64,000 bases of DNA from Ornatilinea apprima (GTDB lineage: Bacteria > Chloroflexota > Anaerolineae > Anaerolineales > Anaerolineaceae): assembly GCF_001306115.1 (NCBI RefSeq), contig NZ_LGCL01000021.1:62001-126000 (forward strand). Reading direction: 5' to 3'. The notes under the pieces were generated by a model, which saw only the letters and a list, made by a program, of their open reading frames with translations, searched no databases and had not been told where the DNA came from. Numbering within the stretch: position 1 is the stretch's first letter; the number at the start of each line of letters is the position of its first letter. This document shows, piece by piece, positions 54,201 to 63,693 of this stretch. The position numbers and the translations under genes were made by a program.

Positions 54201-54527
54201 GAAAATGCCATTAAATACACACCGATGAATGGCAAGGTCAACGTGGGATTGACTAAAGGGGGGAAAGGTGTGGTTTTTTCTGTGGCAGATACGGGCATCG
54301 GTATTGCGCCGCTTGACCTGCCGCATATGTTTGAGAAGTTCTACCGCAGTAACCGGCGCGAATCGTACCAGCAGCGTGGGAGCGGACTTGGCCTGGCAAT
54401 TGTAAAATCGATTGCCGAGCGGCACGGGGGGCGGGTCTGGGTAGAGAGCTTCCTCGGCAAGGGGAGCACTTTCTACCTGGAAATTCCGTTGGCACAAGAG
54501 AAAGTTGCCGCATTAAGTGAAAACTGA
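51231..54527 (+). CDS. Membrane sensor histidine kinase (7TM-like, Cache, HAMP, GAF, PAS)
   Basis: This is a 1098-residue kinase. About six helices (residues 10-235) are followed by another helix, an extracytoplasmic Cache-like sensor (about 280-500), a last helix and HAMP (about 510-590). A GAF domain (about 600-740) and a PAS domain (about 750-860) come next. HisKA has phospho-acceptor His875 in ATVSHDLRSPLTLMRGY. The HATPase has LYNLVENAIKYT, DTGIGIAP and GSGLGLAIVKSI. No receiver domain is fused, and no response-regulator gene is adjacent, so its partner lies elsewhere. The ligand is unknown. It has its own promoter; rpoC follows with a separate promoter. Confidence 0.92.
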   Translation: MEIVITLLGQKTYFELPYQLVGWVGWFLLLAGLTYGLVKTWQNRTETAQPKVGLIILLMVLVPLCSLFLGIRLPDDQTLPIPITPVEYFSPALMFFAAVPWVLAAGLVGPIAGTLVGFASGLVMMVWETHSLFTPLETAALAFFFSLVIRQRFRTSFYRLMRHPVLGAALVSVAAVPFFLLTSFLGSKGGLALRIDFAVTHVWPLLISQGGQLLIASLIGEAFHLARLKGWGGRGPFVPSPEETNLHSRFFARSLPVIVILVVALLVGDWVVAGLTARQLINDQLANSARIAAESLPYFLESGQNLITKLAAPELAELESADVQVTFQQRLQETFFFTQLYLFDENGEPVSGYPISDYGQLRISMEENAGLRLSLRGVPVQIYTVAPLEGQKTAQVSFIARITDEKNQPMGVLLGRTDFNNNPFTLPSLKALTEINETGGEGIILDENNRILYHPLSSLVMTSYLGKTAVEPQSFDDTSPTGTRQLVYIQPLVGQPWTVLVKVPAEQVQRLALQLSLPLLGILFLLLAVLLITLQLGINSVAKSLQSLANETTLIAQGQLDKPLKLDSEDEIGRLQRSFEKMRVSLRARLFELNRLLKVSQEAGSSLKIEDAMLPVLEAAAVYGASSARVILVKDTEDESQHQALYTQGIGRSAEDFASLDRQVFEFMREQSSLSIPNSNRLRILRSVGQHIPGALAAVALKHENRYIGALWIGYEQPENITAEQIQFLKTLAGQATFAAINASLYAKTDLERRRLEAVLDSTPEPVLMFDRNLCLVLSNPAAINVKGLLAETNPGTPLSQVLLSTTLIDLIQNSEADKFLSREIGLENGRVYQASVSGVINDQRLMGKICILQDITHFKELDTLKTELVATVSHDLRSPLTLMRGYATMLQMVGELNDQQKSYVAKINSSVEGMSKLVSNLLDLSRIEAGINLKLSKVPAQLIIETVMASLKPQAAQKKIEFSSEHPEGDPIMLEVDSDLLVQSLYNLVENAIKYTPMNGKVNVGLTKGGKGVVFSVADTGIGIAPLDLPHMFEKFYRSNRRESYQQRGSGLGLAIVKSIAERHGGRVWVESFLGKGSTFYLEIPLAQEKVAALSEN

Positions 54528-54541
54528 CTTTCCAATTGTTA

Positions 54542-54569
54542 TTGAAATCTAAAAAATCCGTGTTATAAT
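54542..54569 (+). promoter_or_regulatory. Promoter of rpoC
   Basis: TTGAAA, a 16-base spacer and a perfect TATAAT are seen. Transcription would start near 54576, giving a leader of about 140 bases. Confidence 0.8.
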
Positions 54570-54579
54570 ATCCATTTGC

Positions 54580-54624
54580 ATGCGAATTCCGGTTTATCAA
54601 CAATGGTTCTCGTTGAGCGTTTGA
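54580..54624 (+). CDS. Possible 14-codon leader ORF upstream of rpoC
   Basis: ATG at 54580, about 4 bases after the predicted transcript start, opens an ORF coding for MRIPVYQQWFSLSV, ending in TGA at 54622-54624. The stop lies in the left arm of a hairpin (54616-54643). It has no ribosome site. It may be chance, but the position at a leaderless start and in the hairpin is suggestive. Confidence 0.25.
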   Translation: MRIPVYQQWFSLSV

Positions 54625-54643
54625 GAAGAGTATCTCATACGCT
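54616..54643 (+). promoter_or_regulatory. Hairpin in the rpoC leader
   Basis: AGCGTTTGAGA pairs with TCTCATACGCT over 11 positions with one T-T mismatch around a 6-base loop. No T tract follows, so it is not an intrinsic terminator. It could be an RNA control element. Confidence 0.45.
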
Positions 54644-54714
54644 GATTTGAGTTATATTCACCCAGAACACAGTGATTTCAACGTGTTTTCTTTTACTTTT
54701 CAGGAGGCGCTTAG

Positions 54715-57700
54715 GTGGAAACTAAAGGTTTAGTGGCGTTGCGTATCAGCCTTGCATCCCCAGACACTATTAAGAGCTGGTCTTATGGCGAAGTATTAAA
54801 GCCCGAGACGATCAATTATCGAAGGTTACGGCCTGAAAAGGACGGTCTCTTTTGCGAGGCAATCTTTGGTCCCACTCGCGATTGGCAGTGTTATTGCGGA
54901 AAATACAAAAATCCGCGTTACAAGGGGATCGTCTGCGATAAATGCGGTGTGGAAGTAACCCGTTCGGCAGTTCGCCGCGAGCGCATGGGGCATATTGACC
55001 TGGCGACTCCGGTTGCGCATATCTGGTATACGCGCAGGATTCCTTCTTATTTGGGCCTGCTGCTGGATATTTCCCGCAGAAACCTCGACCGCGTGTTGTA
55101 TTTTGCTCAATATGTTGTTACCTACGTCGATGAAGACGCCCGCCAGAAAGCCTTAAAACGCCTTGAAGATGACATCAGCGTCTCTGAGCGTGAAGTTGCG
55201 CAGAAAAGCAACTTGCTGATCCTGCAGATCAAAAAAGATCGCGATCAAAAGGTGGAAGAGATTCAGCGCCAAAAGCAAGACTTACAAGCTCGCGCTGATG
55301 AGCAGATTGCTTCTCAATTAGAGCCGGTGATGCAAGAAGGCCAGCGGCTGGAGCGCGAGCTGCAAGACTTGATGAATTCCAACGCACCCCGCCAGGTGGT
55401 TTTCAACGCGGCCAATGAAGTCATCGCTCAAAAAGGTGAAGCCATCACCAGCCAGACGTTGAGCCATGTGCAGCGGATTGTGAAACAGCGTCTGGAAGAA
55501 CTTGAGCAAGAGTTCAAAAACCAACTCCAGCGCGATCTTGAGTCGCTGGAAATGAAAAAGGCGCAGCTCCGCGCTGAGGCTGACGAGCAAATGGAGCAGT
55601 TGCGCAACCAATTGGAAGATCAGACTTCTGCCTCGCAGAATCAGACTTCGCGCCTGCGCGATGAGCTGCATGATCTGCGCGTGTTTACCTTCTTGAGCGA
55701 AACCCGCTACCGCGAGCTGAAGCAACGCTGGGGACAGGTCTTCCGCGCCGATATGGGTGCCGAGGCCTTCTACGATATTCTGCGCCGATTGGATTTGGAC
55801 AAACTCTCTGAAGAGCTTTGGAATGAGGTTCGCACCACCAAGAGCAAGCAGAAACGCAAGAAAGCCACCACGCGCTTGAAAGTGTTGGAGGCTTTCCGCC
55901 GCTCGGCCAACCGCCCCGAATGGATGATTTTGACTGTTTTGCCGGTCATCCCGCCAGATTTGCGGCCGATGGTCCAGCTGGACGGTGGACGCTTTGCCAC
56001 TTCCGATTTGAACGATCTTTACCGCCGCGTGATCAACCGCAATAATCGTCTCAAACGCCTGTTGGAACTAGGCGCGCCGGACGTGATTGTGCGTAACGAG
56101 AAACGCATGTTGCAAGAGGCGGTAGACTCTTTGATTGACAATTCTCAACGCGGAAAAGCGCTCTCACGCCGTGGCCGCCGCGAGCTGAAATCTTTGAGCG
56201 ACATGCTGAAGGGTAAGAAAGGCCGCTTCCGCCGCAACCTGCTGGGTAAGCGCGTGGACTATTCCGGCCGCTCGGTGATTGTTGTTGGACCGCAATTGAA
56301 GCTTTACCAGTGCGGTCTGCCCAAGACCATGGCGCTGGAGCTGTACCGCCCGTTTGTGATTGCCCGCCTAGTGGAACACAATTACGCTGCCAATGTTAAA
56401 GGTGCGCGGCGCTTCATTGAGCGCAATCGCCCTGAGGTTTGGGAAGTTTTGGAAGAAGTAATCCAAGACCGCCCGGTTTTGCTGAACCGCGCACCAACTC
56501 TGCACCGCCTGGGTATTCAGGCCTTTGAGCCGGTATTAATCGAAGGAAGCGCCATTCAATTACATCCGCTGGTAACGACTGCTTTTAACGCCGACTTTGA
56601 CGGCGACCAGATGGCTGTTCACGTGCCGCTCTCAGAGAAGGCCGTGTTTGAAGCACGCAACTTGATGCTGGCATCCAAAAACCTCTTGAAACCGGCGGAT
56701 GGCGAACCGATTATCAGCCCATCCAAAGACATGGTGTTGGGTGTGTACTATCTGACCATGATGAATGACCGCCCGCATAAGGGTGATGGGCGCGTCTTTG
56801 CGGATATGGATGAGGTAGAGCTTGCCTACAACCTGGGCCAGCTGGATATTCATGCCCGCATCAAATTATTCGCCGAAACCTGGTATGCCGAAGATAACAC
56901 CCGGTTAAGCGAACCGAAAACTGGATTGATTGATACGACTGTAGGGCGGGTCATTTTCAACCGCATTTTGCCGGAAAATGTGCAATTCATGAATGAAGTG
57001 CTGGACAAAGGCGGCGTGAAAGACCTGATCGCCGAAGTCTATGAGATTTGCGGCCCTGAAGTAACGACCGAAGTATCTGACTCGGTGAAGGATATTGGCT
57101 TCGAGTACGCGATGAAATCGGGCGCGACCATCGCGGTGGCCGACATCACCATTCCAGAAGAAAAAACCGAGATCATTGCCAACTCGACGCGTGAAGTTGA
57201 GTCCGTTACTCGTGATTGGCGCCGTGGCTTGCTGACAGAGCAAGAGCGCGATGACCGGGTGATTGAAATCTGGCAGCGCACTACCAAAGAGGTGGGTAAT
57301 AAAGTGCGGGAGCGCATGGACCCCAACGGCAACCTGGCAACGATGGCCAATTCCGGCGCGACGAAAGGCGGCTTTGGCCCCATTTCACAGCTGGCTGGTA
57401 TGCGCGGTTTGATGGCCGACCCAGCTGGGCGTATCATCAGTCTGCCGATTCAGTCGAACTTCCGCGAAGGCTTGAACGCGTTGGAATACTTCATTTCCAC
57501 GCACGGCGCGCGCAAAGGTCTGGCTGACACCGCGCTGCGCACGGCGAACGCCGGTTATCTGACCCGCCGTCTGGTTGACATTGCTCAGGATGTGATTGTC
57601 AACGAAGACGACTGTGGCACCGAAGAAGGTATCTGGATCCACCGTGAGGATACTCGCTTTGGCCGCCAGGCGATGAAGACCCGCCTCCTCGGTCGCTATC

Positions 57701-58959
57701 CGGCGGCGCGGGTGATTGACCCGGATACGGGTGAAGTGCTGGCTGACACCGATGATTTGTTGGATATCAGCCTGGTACGCAAGATCATGGACTCATCGAT
57801 TGACGCGGTGAAGGTGCGTTCGCCCCTGACTTGTGAATCTACGCACGGCATCTGCGCGAAATGCTATGGCGCAGACCTGGGCCGCGGCAAGAAAGTGGAT
57901 TTTGGTTCAGCAGTGGGTGTGGTTGCCGCCCAGTCTATTGGCGAGCCAGGCACGCAGCTCACACTTCGCACATTCCATACCGGTGGTGTGGCAGCCGGCG
58001 GCGACATTACCACAGGTCTGCCCCGCGTTGAAGAGTTGTTTGAAGCCCGCCGCCAACCGAAGGGTGAAGCTGTGATCACCAGTATCGCTGGCGTGGCCAA
58101 GATTATCCAATCGGACCGCTACTCTGACCAGCGTGTGGTTCGCGTGGACTACAGTGAAATGATCCCGGATGAGTACGAGATCCCTGAGGGATGGGATGTG
58201 GTCGTCAAAGACGGCGGAGAAATCTCGATGGGTGAACCCATTGCCACGCAAGGTGAAGCCAACATTGTGGCCCAACATGCTGGGCGTGTGCGTGTGGAAG
58301 ACTCAAAGGTAATCGTGTCTTACGAATATCGCGAATCGCAGGAATATGAAATTCCTTCCACTGCGCGCTTGTTGATCAAAGACAACCAGAACGTTGAAGC
58401 GGGCGAGCAGTTAACCGAAGGTTCGCTGAATCCGCATACCATCCTGAAGATCCGCGGGCGTGAAGACTGTGAGATGTACCTGCTGTCTGAGATTCAGAAA
58501 GTTTATCGCGCTCAGGGTCAAAATATTCACGATAAGCACTTTGAAGTGATCATTCGTAAAATGCTGAGCAAGGCACAGGTGCTGCGCCCGGGTGACACGA
58601 ATTATCTGCCGATGGACCTGATTGACCGGCTGGTGCTGAAGCGCGAAAATGAAAGGCTGAAAGCAGAAGGAAAACAGCCTGCCAAGTATGTGGAAATTCT
58701 GCTGGGTGTAACGAAAGCCTCTTTGAGCACCGATTCTTTCCTCTCGGCTTCATCTTTCCAGCACACCATCAAAGTACTGGCTGGCGCGGCGATTGCTTCT
58801 ACGGAAGACCCGCTGTTTGGCCTGAAGGAAAACGTGATTATCGGTAAACTCATCCCAGCTGGTACGGGGTTTGTGCCGGGCCGCTTTGAAAAGCTGGCCG
58901 AAGTGATGGCGCAAGCCGAGGCAATGGAATCCGGCGACGCTGCGGAAGTGGAAGAGTAA
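54715..58959 (+). CDS. rpoC: RNA polymerase beta' subunit
   Basis: This is the catalytic beta' subunit of RNA polymerase, 1414 residues. The N-terminal zinc site is C59, C61, C74, C77. The active-site NADFDGDQM is at residues 625-633. The trigger-loop and bridge-helix regions, and the second zinc site ([13 protein letters not shown]), follow normally. A coiled-coil insert of about 190 residues (about 140-330), rich in Gln, Glu, Lys and Arg, lies where Thermus also has an insertion. The GTG at 54715 has GGAGG 7-8 bases upstream. rpoB is not adjacent; the gene has its own promoter and terminator. Confidence 0.98.
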   Translation: METKGLVALRISLASPDTIKSWSYGEVLKPETINYRRLRPEKDGLFCEAIFGPTRDWQCYCGKYKNPRYKGIVCDKCGVEVTRSAVRRERMGHIDLATPVAHIWYTRRIPSYLGLLLDISRRNLDRVLYFAQYVVTYVDEDARQKALKRLEDDISVSEREVAQKSNLLILQIKKDRDQKVEEIQRQKQDLQARADEQIASQLEPVMQEGQRLERELQDLMNSNAPRQVVFNAANEVIAQKGEAITSQTLSHVQRIVKQRLEELEQEFKNQLQRDLESLEMKKAQLRAEADEQMEQLRNQLEDQTSASQNQTSRLRDELHDLRVFTFLSETRYRELKQRWGQVFRADMGAEAFYDILRRLDLDKLSEELWNEVRTTKSKQKRKKATTRLKVLEAFRRSANRPEWMILTVLPVIPPDLRPMVQLDGGRFATSDLNDLYRRVINRNNRLKRLLELGAPDVIVRNEKRMLQEAVDSLIDNSQRGKALSRRGRRELKSLSDMLKGKKGRFRRNLLGKRVDYSGRSVIVVGPQLKLYQCGLPKTMALELYRPFVIARLVEHNYAANVKGARRFIERNRPEVWEVLEEVIQDRPVLLNRAPTLHRLGIQAFEPVLIEGSAIQLHPLVTTAFNADFDGDQMAVHVPLSEKAVFEARNLMLASKNLLKPADGEPIISPSKDMVLGVYYLTMMNDRPHKGDGRVFADMDEVELAYNLGQLDIHARIKLFAETWYAEDNTRLSEPKTGLIDTTVGRVIFNRILPENVQFMNEVLDKGGVKDLIAEVYEICGPEVTTEVSDSVKDIGFEYAMKSGATIAVADITIPEEKTEIIANSTREVESVTRDWRRGLLTEQERDDRVIEIWQRTTKEVGNKVRERMDPNGNLATMANSGATKGGFGPISQLAGMRGLMADPAGRIISLPIQSNFREGLNALEYFISTHGARKGLADTALRTANAGYLTRRLVDIAQDVIVNEDDCGTEEGIWIHREDTRFGRQAMKTRLLGRYPAARVIDPDTGEVLADTDDLLDISLVRKIMDSSIDAVKVRSPLTCESTHGICAKCYGADLGRGKKVDFGSAVGVVAAQSIGEPGTQLTLRTFHTGGVAAGGDITTGLPRVEELFEARRQPKGEAVITSIAGVAKIIQSDRYSDQRVVRVDYSEMIPDEYEIPEGWDVVVKDGGEISMGEPIATQGEANIVAQHAGRVRVEDSKVIVSYEYRESQEYEIPSTARLLIKDNQNVEAGEQLTEGSLNPHTILKIRGREDCEMYLLSEIQKVYRAQGQNIHDKHFEVIIRKMLSKAQVLRPGDTNYLPMDLIDRLVLKRENERLKAEGKQPAKYVEILLGVTKASLSTDSFLSASSFQHTIKVLAGAAIASTEDPLFGLKENVIIGKLIPAGTGFVPGRFEKLAEVMAQAEAMESGDAAEVEE

Positions 58960-58984
58960 ACCCTCTCCCACGGTAGGAACAATC

Positions 58985-59016
58985 ATCCCCGAGGGACTAC
59001 CCTTCGGGGATTTTTT
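58985..59016 (+). terminator. Rho-independent terminator of rpoC
   Basis: An 11-bp stem (ATCCCCGAGGG / CCTTCGGGGAT, one G-T pair) with a 5-base loop is followed by TTTTTT, 25 bases after the rpoC stop. Confidence 0.88.
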
Positions 59017-59022
59017 ATTGGG

Positions 59023-59051
59023 TTGACGCGTTAGAAAAACCTTCGTAAGAT
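59023..59051 (+). promoter_or_regulatory. Promoter of gyrA
   Basis: TTGACG, a 17-base spacer and TAAGAT lie right after the rpoC terminator. The leader to the ATG at 59087 would be about 29 bases and holds GGGAG. Confidence 0.7.
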
Positions 59052-59086
59052 TGAAGAAGGTTAACCAGAAAAAATGGGAGCACAAG

Positions 59087-61867
59087 ATGGAAATTGGCCT
59101 GATCCGTAAGGTTGACATTGATGAAGAGATGCAGCAGTCCTATATGGATTATGCGATGAGTGTGATCGTGGCTCGCGCGCTGCCCGACGCGAGAGATGGC
59201 TTGAAACCAGTTCAGCGCCGAATTCTGTATGCCATGTACGATATGGGACTGCGCCCGAACAGCGCCTTCAAAAAATCCGCGCGCATTGTGGGTGAAGTCT
59301 TGGGTAAATACCATCCTCACGGCGATATGGCGGTATATGAAGCCATGGCGCGGCTGGCGCAAGATTTCACCATTCGCTATCCGTTGGTGGATGGGCAGGG
59401 TAACTTTGGCAGCATTGATGGCGACCCGCCCGCTGCCATGCGCTATACGGAAGCGCGCCTGCAAAACTTCGCGATGGAGATCTTAGGGCAGATTGACCGC
59501 GACACGGTGAACTTTATTGGTAATTTTGATGACACACTTAATGAGCCGGTGGTTTTACCGGCGGCTGTGCCCAATTTATTGGTGAACGGCTCGAGCGGAA
59601 TTGCGGTTGGGATGGCAACCAATATCCCGCCACATAATTTGGGCGAAGTAGTCGACGCGCTTGTGTATCTGCTGCGGGGGTGGAACCGGCTGGATGATAT
59701 CGATATTACCGATTTAATGCAGTATGTCAAAGGTCCCGATTTTCCCACGGGCGGGATAATCCTGCAAGGTGGTGGGCAAAATGACCTTCTGTCGGCATAC
59801 GCAACTGGCAAAGGCAAAGTAACAGTGCGCGGGCGTGTGCATGCAGAGGATATGGGCCGCGGCCGCAGCCGGATCATCATCAGCGAGCTGCCCTATAACA
59901 CCAATAAAACCAATTTAATCGAGCGGATCGCGGAATTGGCCCGTGAAGGCGGTATTGAAGGAATCGCGGATTTGCGCGACGAGTCTGACCGGCAGGGTAT
60001 GCGAATTGTGCTGGAGTTGTCTAAAACGGCCGATACGGATGATGTGCTGCGCAAGCTTTACCAGCGAACACCGCTTCAGAACACTTTTGGCATTCATTTG
60101 CTTGCGTTGGTGGATGAGCAGCCGCGTTTGCTGACGTTGAAACAGGCTTTGATGGTTTATTTAGACCACCGTCTGGAAGTAACGCGCCGGCGCTCTGAGT
60201 TTGACCTGAAGAAAGCAAAGAGCCGCGCGCATATTTTGGAAGGCTTGCTGACGGCGATCAATCACCTGGATGAGGTTATTCAGATCATTCGCAAATCACC
60301 AGATACAGAGACGGCTCACGAGCGGCTCAAAAAGCAGTTCAAACTTAGCGATGAGCAAACCCAAGCCATTTTGGATATGCCTCTGAAACGGCTGGCTGCG
60401 CTGGAGCGAAAGAAAATTGAGCAGGAGTATAAAGACCTGCAAAAATTGATCAAAGAACTGGAACTGCTCCTGCGCTCGCCGCAGAAAATGCGTGATCTGG
60501 TGGAAAAGGAACTGCTGGAGATGCGCGAGAAATACGATGACCGCCGGCGGACGCAAATCGTCTCGCTGCGTGAAGGTGAATCGATGCGGGAACTGCTGAC
60601 GGTTACCGATTTGACCCCGCCGCGAGAGGTTTGGGTGGGGGTAACCCCAGATGGGAAAATATCTCGCACACAGAATGAGAATTTGAGCCGGGTGAGCGGC
60701 CGCGACGCGCCACAGTGGGTGGTCAAAACCACAACACACGATACGCTTTATCTGGTTTGCGAAGATGGGCTGGCTGCTGCGGTTTCTGTGGATGCGCTCC
60801 CCGAAACGGAAAAATTCACCGATGGGCAGCCTCTTCATAAAGTGTCCGGCTTATCCACAGATACGCGCATAGCCTGCATATTCAATGTTCCTCAGCGCAG
60901 CGAGGCGATCAACGCTCATTATGTGGTTACGGTCAGTGAGATGGGAATGGTGAAAAAATCCTTTGTCGCTGATCTGCCCGGCCCTTCCACGCAAGCATTC
61001 GCCCTGGCCAGGGTGAACGATGATGACACATTGCGCTGGGCATTTCTCTCCAAAGGCGACCAGGACCTGTTTTTGCTTACCGCGCAAGGTATGGCCATTC
61101 GTTTTGCGGAGAAAGAAGTTCGCGCAATGGGCCTGATGGCCGCCGGCGTTAACGGTATGAAGTTGAAAGACGAAGATTTCCTGGTTGGCGCGTGCGCGCT
61201 GAATGCGGATGACGAGATTCTGGTCCTGGCGAACAGCGGTGTTGGGTGGCGCTATCCATTGAGCGAGTTTCCTGTTCAGGGCCGCTATGGGCAAGGGGTT
61301 ATCGCTTGTAAGTTGACCAAAGGACAGGTCTTGATTGGGCTGCTGAAGGGGAAGACCACGCAGCAAGGCATGGCACATTTTGAGAAGGCGGCGTCGCGGT
61401 TAATTCGTGTCGACCAGGTGCCTTTGAATAAGCGCGGACGCAATGGTCAGGCGGCAGTTCCGGTTAAGGAAGGTGATGAAACCATTGGTGTGACGGAACT
61501 GGTGGACGCCTCAAAATATTGGGAGTTTGTGGAACGTGAGGAGATCCGACAGGAGGGAGAAGCGGATTTGGATGATTCCGGTGCGGTAAAGAAAATAGCG
61601 GCGAAGAAACCGGCAAAACCGCGCGCCGCGAAAAGTACCGCAACAGCAAAAAAGCCAGCGGCCCCACCAGAGAAGAAGGCATCCCGCAAGCCGGCTGCCA
61701 AACCCGCCGGGAAAGCGCCCGCGGATACAACGGCGAAGAAGCCGGCCGCAAAGAAGAGCGTGACCCAGCCGAAAACCAGCCACAGCAGTGAAACACCGAA
61801 AAAGGTAAAAGAAAACCAACCGGCCGGCGACACTGTGAAAAAACCACGCAAGCCTGCCGCCAAGTAA
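59087..61867 (+). CDS. gyrA: DNA gyrase subunit A with H1-like C-terminal tail
   Basis: This is the DNA-breaking subunit of gyrase (or topoisomerase IV), 926 residues. The catalytic tyrosine is Tyr120 in [11 protein letters not shown]. The quinolone region reads [15 protein letters not shown], so the usual Ser83 is Met81 and Asp87 is Glu85. The beta-pinwheel C-terminal domain has [13 protein letters not shown] in the place of the GyrA box, so a ParC role cannot be fully excluded. The last roughly 95 residues are a Lys/Ala/Pro-rich, histone H1-like tail. The ATG at 59087 has GGGAG 7 bases upstream and lies after the promoter; a TTG at 59051 does not fit. Confidence 0.93.
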   Translation: MEIGLIRKVDIDEEMQQSYMDYAMSVIVARALPDARDGLKPVQRRILYAMYDMGLRPNSAFKKSARIVGEVLGKYHPHGDMAVYEAMARLAQDFTIRYPLVDGQGNFGSIDGDPPAAMRYTEARLQNFAMEILGQIDRDTVNFIGNFDDTLNEPVVLPAAVPNLLVNGSSGIAVGMATNIPPHNLGEVVDALVYLLRGWNRLDDIDITDLMQYVKGPDFPTGGIILQGGGQNDLLSAYATGKGKVTVRGRVHAEDMGRGRSRIIISELPYNTNKTNLIERIAELAREGGIEGIADLRDESDRQGMRIVLELSKTADTDDVLRKLYQRTPLQNTFGIHLLALVDEQPRLLTLKQALMVYLDHRLEVTRRRSEFDLKKAKSRAHILEGLLTAINHLDEVIQIIRKSPDTETAHERLKKQFKLSDEQTQAILDMPLKRLAALERKKIEQEYKDLQKLIKELELLLRSPQKMRDLVEKELLEMREKYDDRRRTQIVSLREGESMRELLTVTDLTPPREVWVGVTPDGKISRTQNENLSRVSGRDAPQWVVKTTTHDTLYLVCEDGLAAAVSVDALPETEKFTDGQPLHKVSGLSTDTRIACIFNVPQRSEAINAHYVVTVSEMGMVKKSFVADLPGPSTQAFALARVNDDDTLRWAFLSKGDQDLFLLTAQGMAIRFAEKEVRAMGLMAAGVNGMKLKDEDFLVGACALNADDEILVLANSGVGWRYPLSEFPVQGRYGQGVIACKLTKGQVLIGLLKGKTTQQGMAHFEKAASRLIRVDQVPLNKRGRNGQAAVPVKEGDETIGVTELVDASKYWEFVEREEIRQEGEADLDDSGAVKKIAAKKPAKPRAAKSTATAKKPAAPPEKKASRKPAAKPAGKAPADTTAKKPAAKKSVTQPKTSHSSETPKKVKENQPAGDTVKKPRKPAAK

Positions 61868-61892
61868 GCTGCACCCCGGAGCAGACTGGGAT

Positions 61893-61922
61893 AAGGCCTT
61901 CCACCCAATAGGTGAGGCCTTT
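61893..61922. terminator. Bidirectional terminator between gyrA and the convergent gene
   Basis: AAGGCCT-TC-CACC pairs with GGTGAGGCCTT, leaving a 2-base bulge, and is followed by TTTTCTT on the plus strand. It overlaps the very end of the gap to the minus-strand gene ending at 61925. Confidence 0.65.
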
Positions 61923-61924
61923 TC

Positions 61925-63031
61925 TTATTTTGGTTTGCGGATGGAATAATAGGAATAATGGTATGAGATGCGGTTTTGCAAAATCCCCAAGGTGTCGTTG
62001 CCGTCCATGATGCTTCCCTTGGCGCCTTGAGCGGACCAGGTAAAGGTGCGGTTAGTGTTGTTGCCGCTGGCGCCGGTCAGAGTGAATTTCCCGGATGGAA
62101 ACTGGTCGACAAAGAAGGAGTGATACCAGCGCAAAATCCCTTCGTGCCCCTGAACGGTCTGATCCGGGCTGATGTGAACGGCATCCGGGTGGTAGAGATG
62201 ATACAGGCGGGTGTAATCCTGCTGGTTGTATGCCTGGATCAACTGGGCTGGAAAGTCGATGGGTTGCAGCGAAGGCGACCAGGTGTAAGCAGAAAGGGTG
62301 TTCCAGAGCGGAGAGAGGATGGTGCGCGCATAATACCATTCAAAAAAGCAAACTCCGGCCAGATTCAATGCCTCGGCAGTCTCCATAAACTCGCTGATGT
62401 CAGCGGGAGTGGGTTCCCAACTGCCATATTTGTACATGGGGCCGATTGGGATGATCGGCCGGTAGGGCACCAAAGCTTGAAATTCGCGCAGCGTGCGGCG
62501 CAGTTGGGAGTCGGGGTTGTGGGCAGACTGCCAATAGACTTGCGGCATGTTCAGGTCGCATTTTTCCAGGAACTCCCGCCAGGGCAGTTGGGGGTGGTAG
62601 GACGGCCAGCGATAGGACGTGAGCGCGATGGGCGTGTTCGCCAGCGCCGGGCGCACCAGATCCATGAAGGTCTTGGCGGCTTGCTTTTTGCCGGTTTGTT
62701 TGTACTCGGCCTCGGCGTTGATCACATATCCGTCCAGTTCCAGCTCTCGCATGCGCTGAATGGCTGCCTGGGCTTCTGCCTGCGGGTTGTACCCATATAC
62801 ATAATGCCAGCCCCAAACCTGCAGTCCTTTGGCGCGTAAGGCTTCTACCAGCGCCGGCAGTTGATCGCGCGCTGGCGTGCCATCTATGTTGTATGGTTTT
62901 GGTCCATCGGCGATCTTCAGCAGAACACAGGATAAACCGGCTGCTTGAGCCGCGCTGGCGATGGCTTGCGGGTTGCCGCCTTCACAGCGCGAGACTTTCC
63001 AGATCATCATGCTTTTGCCTTGAAGAGTCAT
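61925..63031 (-). CDS. Glycoside-hydrolase-like TIM barrel fused to NTF2-like domain
   Basis: This is a 368-residue protein with no signal peptide seen. The first roughly 250 residues look like a TIM barrel of the lysozyme/GH25-like or DUF1906 kind: VLLKIADGPKPYN, LQVWGWHYVYGYNP, ELDGYVINAEAEYK, IALTSYRWPSYHP, DLNMPQVYWQ and VCFFEWYYAR lie in strand order. Residues about 255-365 look like an NTF2/SnoaL domain (AQLIQAYNQQDYTRLYHLYH, GHEGILRWYHSFF). I cannot name a substrate. AGGA lies 6 bases before the ATG at 63031; a TTG at 63052 would overlap the HD gene. It is 13 bases after the HD gene stop. Confidence 0.7.
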   Translation of the reverse strand: MTLQGKSMMIWKVSRCEGGNPQAIASAAQAAGLSCVLLKIADGPKPYNIDGTPARDQLPALVEALRAKGLQVWGWHYVYGYNPQAEAQAAIQRMRELELDGYVINAEAEYKQTGKKQAAKTFMDLVRPALANTPIALTSYRWPSYHPQLPWREFLEKCDLNMPQVYWQSAHNPDSQLRRTLREFQALVPYRPIIPIGPMYKYGSWEPTPADISEFMETAEALNLAGVCFFEWYYARTILSPLWNTLSAYTWSPSLQPIDFPAQLIQAYNQQDYTRLYHLYHPDAVHISPDQTVQGHEGILRWYHSFFVDQFPSGKFTLTGASGNNTNRTFTWSAQGAKGSIMDGNDTLGILQNRISYHYSYYSIRKPK

Positions 63032-63044
63032 TGCATTCCTGCTT

Positions 63045-63641
63045 TCATTCAACTGAAGGGGTGGTCTCTCCGGCCAGGCCTAACTGGCTGGCAATCTCGC
63101 GCATGGCCAGAATGACATTATCAACATGCTGCCAAAGATCAATGCCTAGCTCTTGCGTGGCATGCTCAATTTCGTCGCGGTTTGCGCCTGCCGCAAACGC
63201 TTTGTCTTTCCATTTCTTTTTTACCGACTTGCTAGTCAGGTCCATCAGTGAGCGGGAAGGCCGCACCAGAGCGACAGCAGTGATCAGCCCGGTGATTTCA
63301 TCGCAGGCAAAAAGGGCTTTTTGCAAAGTTGTTTCGCGCGCTACTCCAGATGAATCAACATGGCTGAGGATGGCTTGAACAATTACCTCTGGCACGCCGC
63401 GCTCACGTAAAATGGGCGCGCCGGCCACGCCATGCTGGTCGAGGGTGGGATATTTCTCCCAGTCAAAGTCATGCAGAAGTCCGGTTATCCCCCAAAGGTC
63501 TTCATCTTCGTGAAAATATCGCGCGTAAAAGCGCATGGCTGCTTCCACGGAAAGCATGTGGTTGATTAGGTTGTGGCTTTGAATATACTCTTGGACGATT
63601 TGTAAAGCTGCGTCGCGTGTGTAAACTGGGTTTGGCTGCAT
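63045..63641 (-). CDS. HD-domain phosphohydrolase
   Basis: This is a 198-residue HD-superfamily protein. The metal-binding residues appear in NLINHMLSVEAAMRFYA, ITGLLHDFDWEKYP, LDQHG and ILSHVDSSG. A helical C-terminus follows (CDEITGLITAVALVRPSRSL). HD proteins of this type hydrolyse phosphate esters of nucleotides; the substrate is unknown. AGGT lies 7-8 bases before the ATG. A 12-bp palindrome sits in the gap upstream (63664-63675). Confidence 0.82.
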   Translation of the reverse strand: MQPNPVYTRDAALQIVQEYIQSHNLINHMLSVEAAMRFYARYFHEDEDLWGITGLLHDFDWEKYPTLDQHGVAGAPILRERGVPEVIVQAILSHVDSSGVARETTLQKALFACDEITGLITAVALVRPSRSLMDLTSKSVKKKWKDKAFAAGANRDEIEHATQELGIDLWQHVDNVILAMREIASQLGLAGETTPSVE

Positions 63642-63663
63642 TCTCTACCTCATTGACTTTTAG

Positions 63664-63675
63664 TGCATTAATGCA
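63664..63675. promoter_or_regulatory. Perfect 12-bp palindrome before the HD gene
   Basis: TGCATTAATGCA lies in the 52-base gap between the DUF218 gene and the HD gene. It could be an operator for the HD gene. No clear promoter is seen beside it. Confidence 0.3.
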
Positions 63676-63693
63676 ATTAACATGCCGTGCTGG

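Noticed and set aside
59051..59086. TTG start for gyrA at 59051
   Set aside because: The TTG overlaps the -10 box, so it would precede the transcript start; the ATG at 59087 has a good ribosome site.
61447..61908. Minus-strand frames opposite the gyrA tail
   Set aside because: They mirror the Lys/Ala-rich low-complexity tail and have no start signal.
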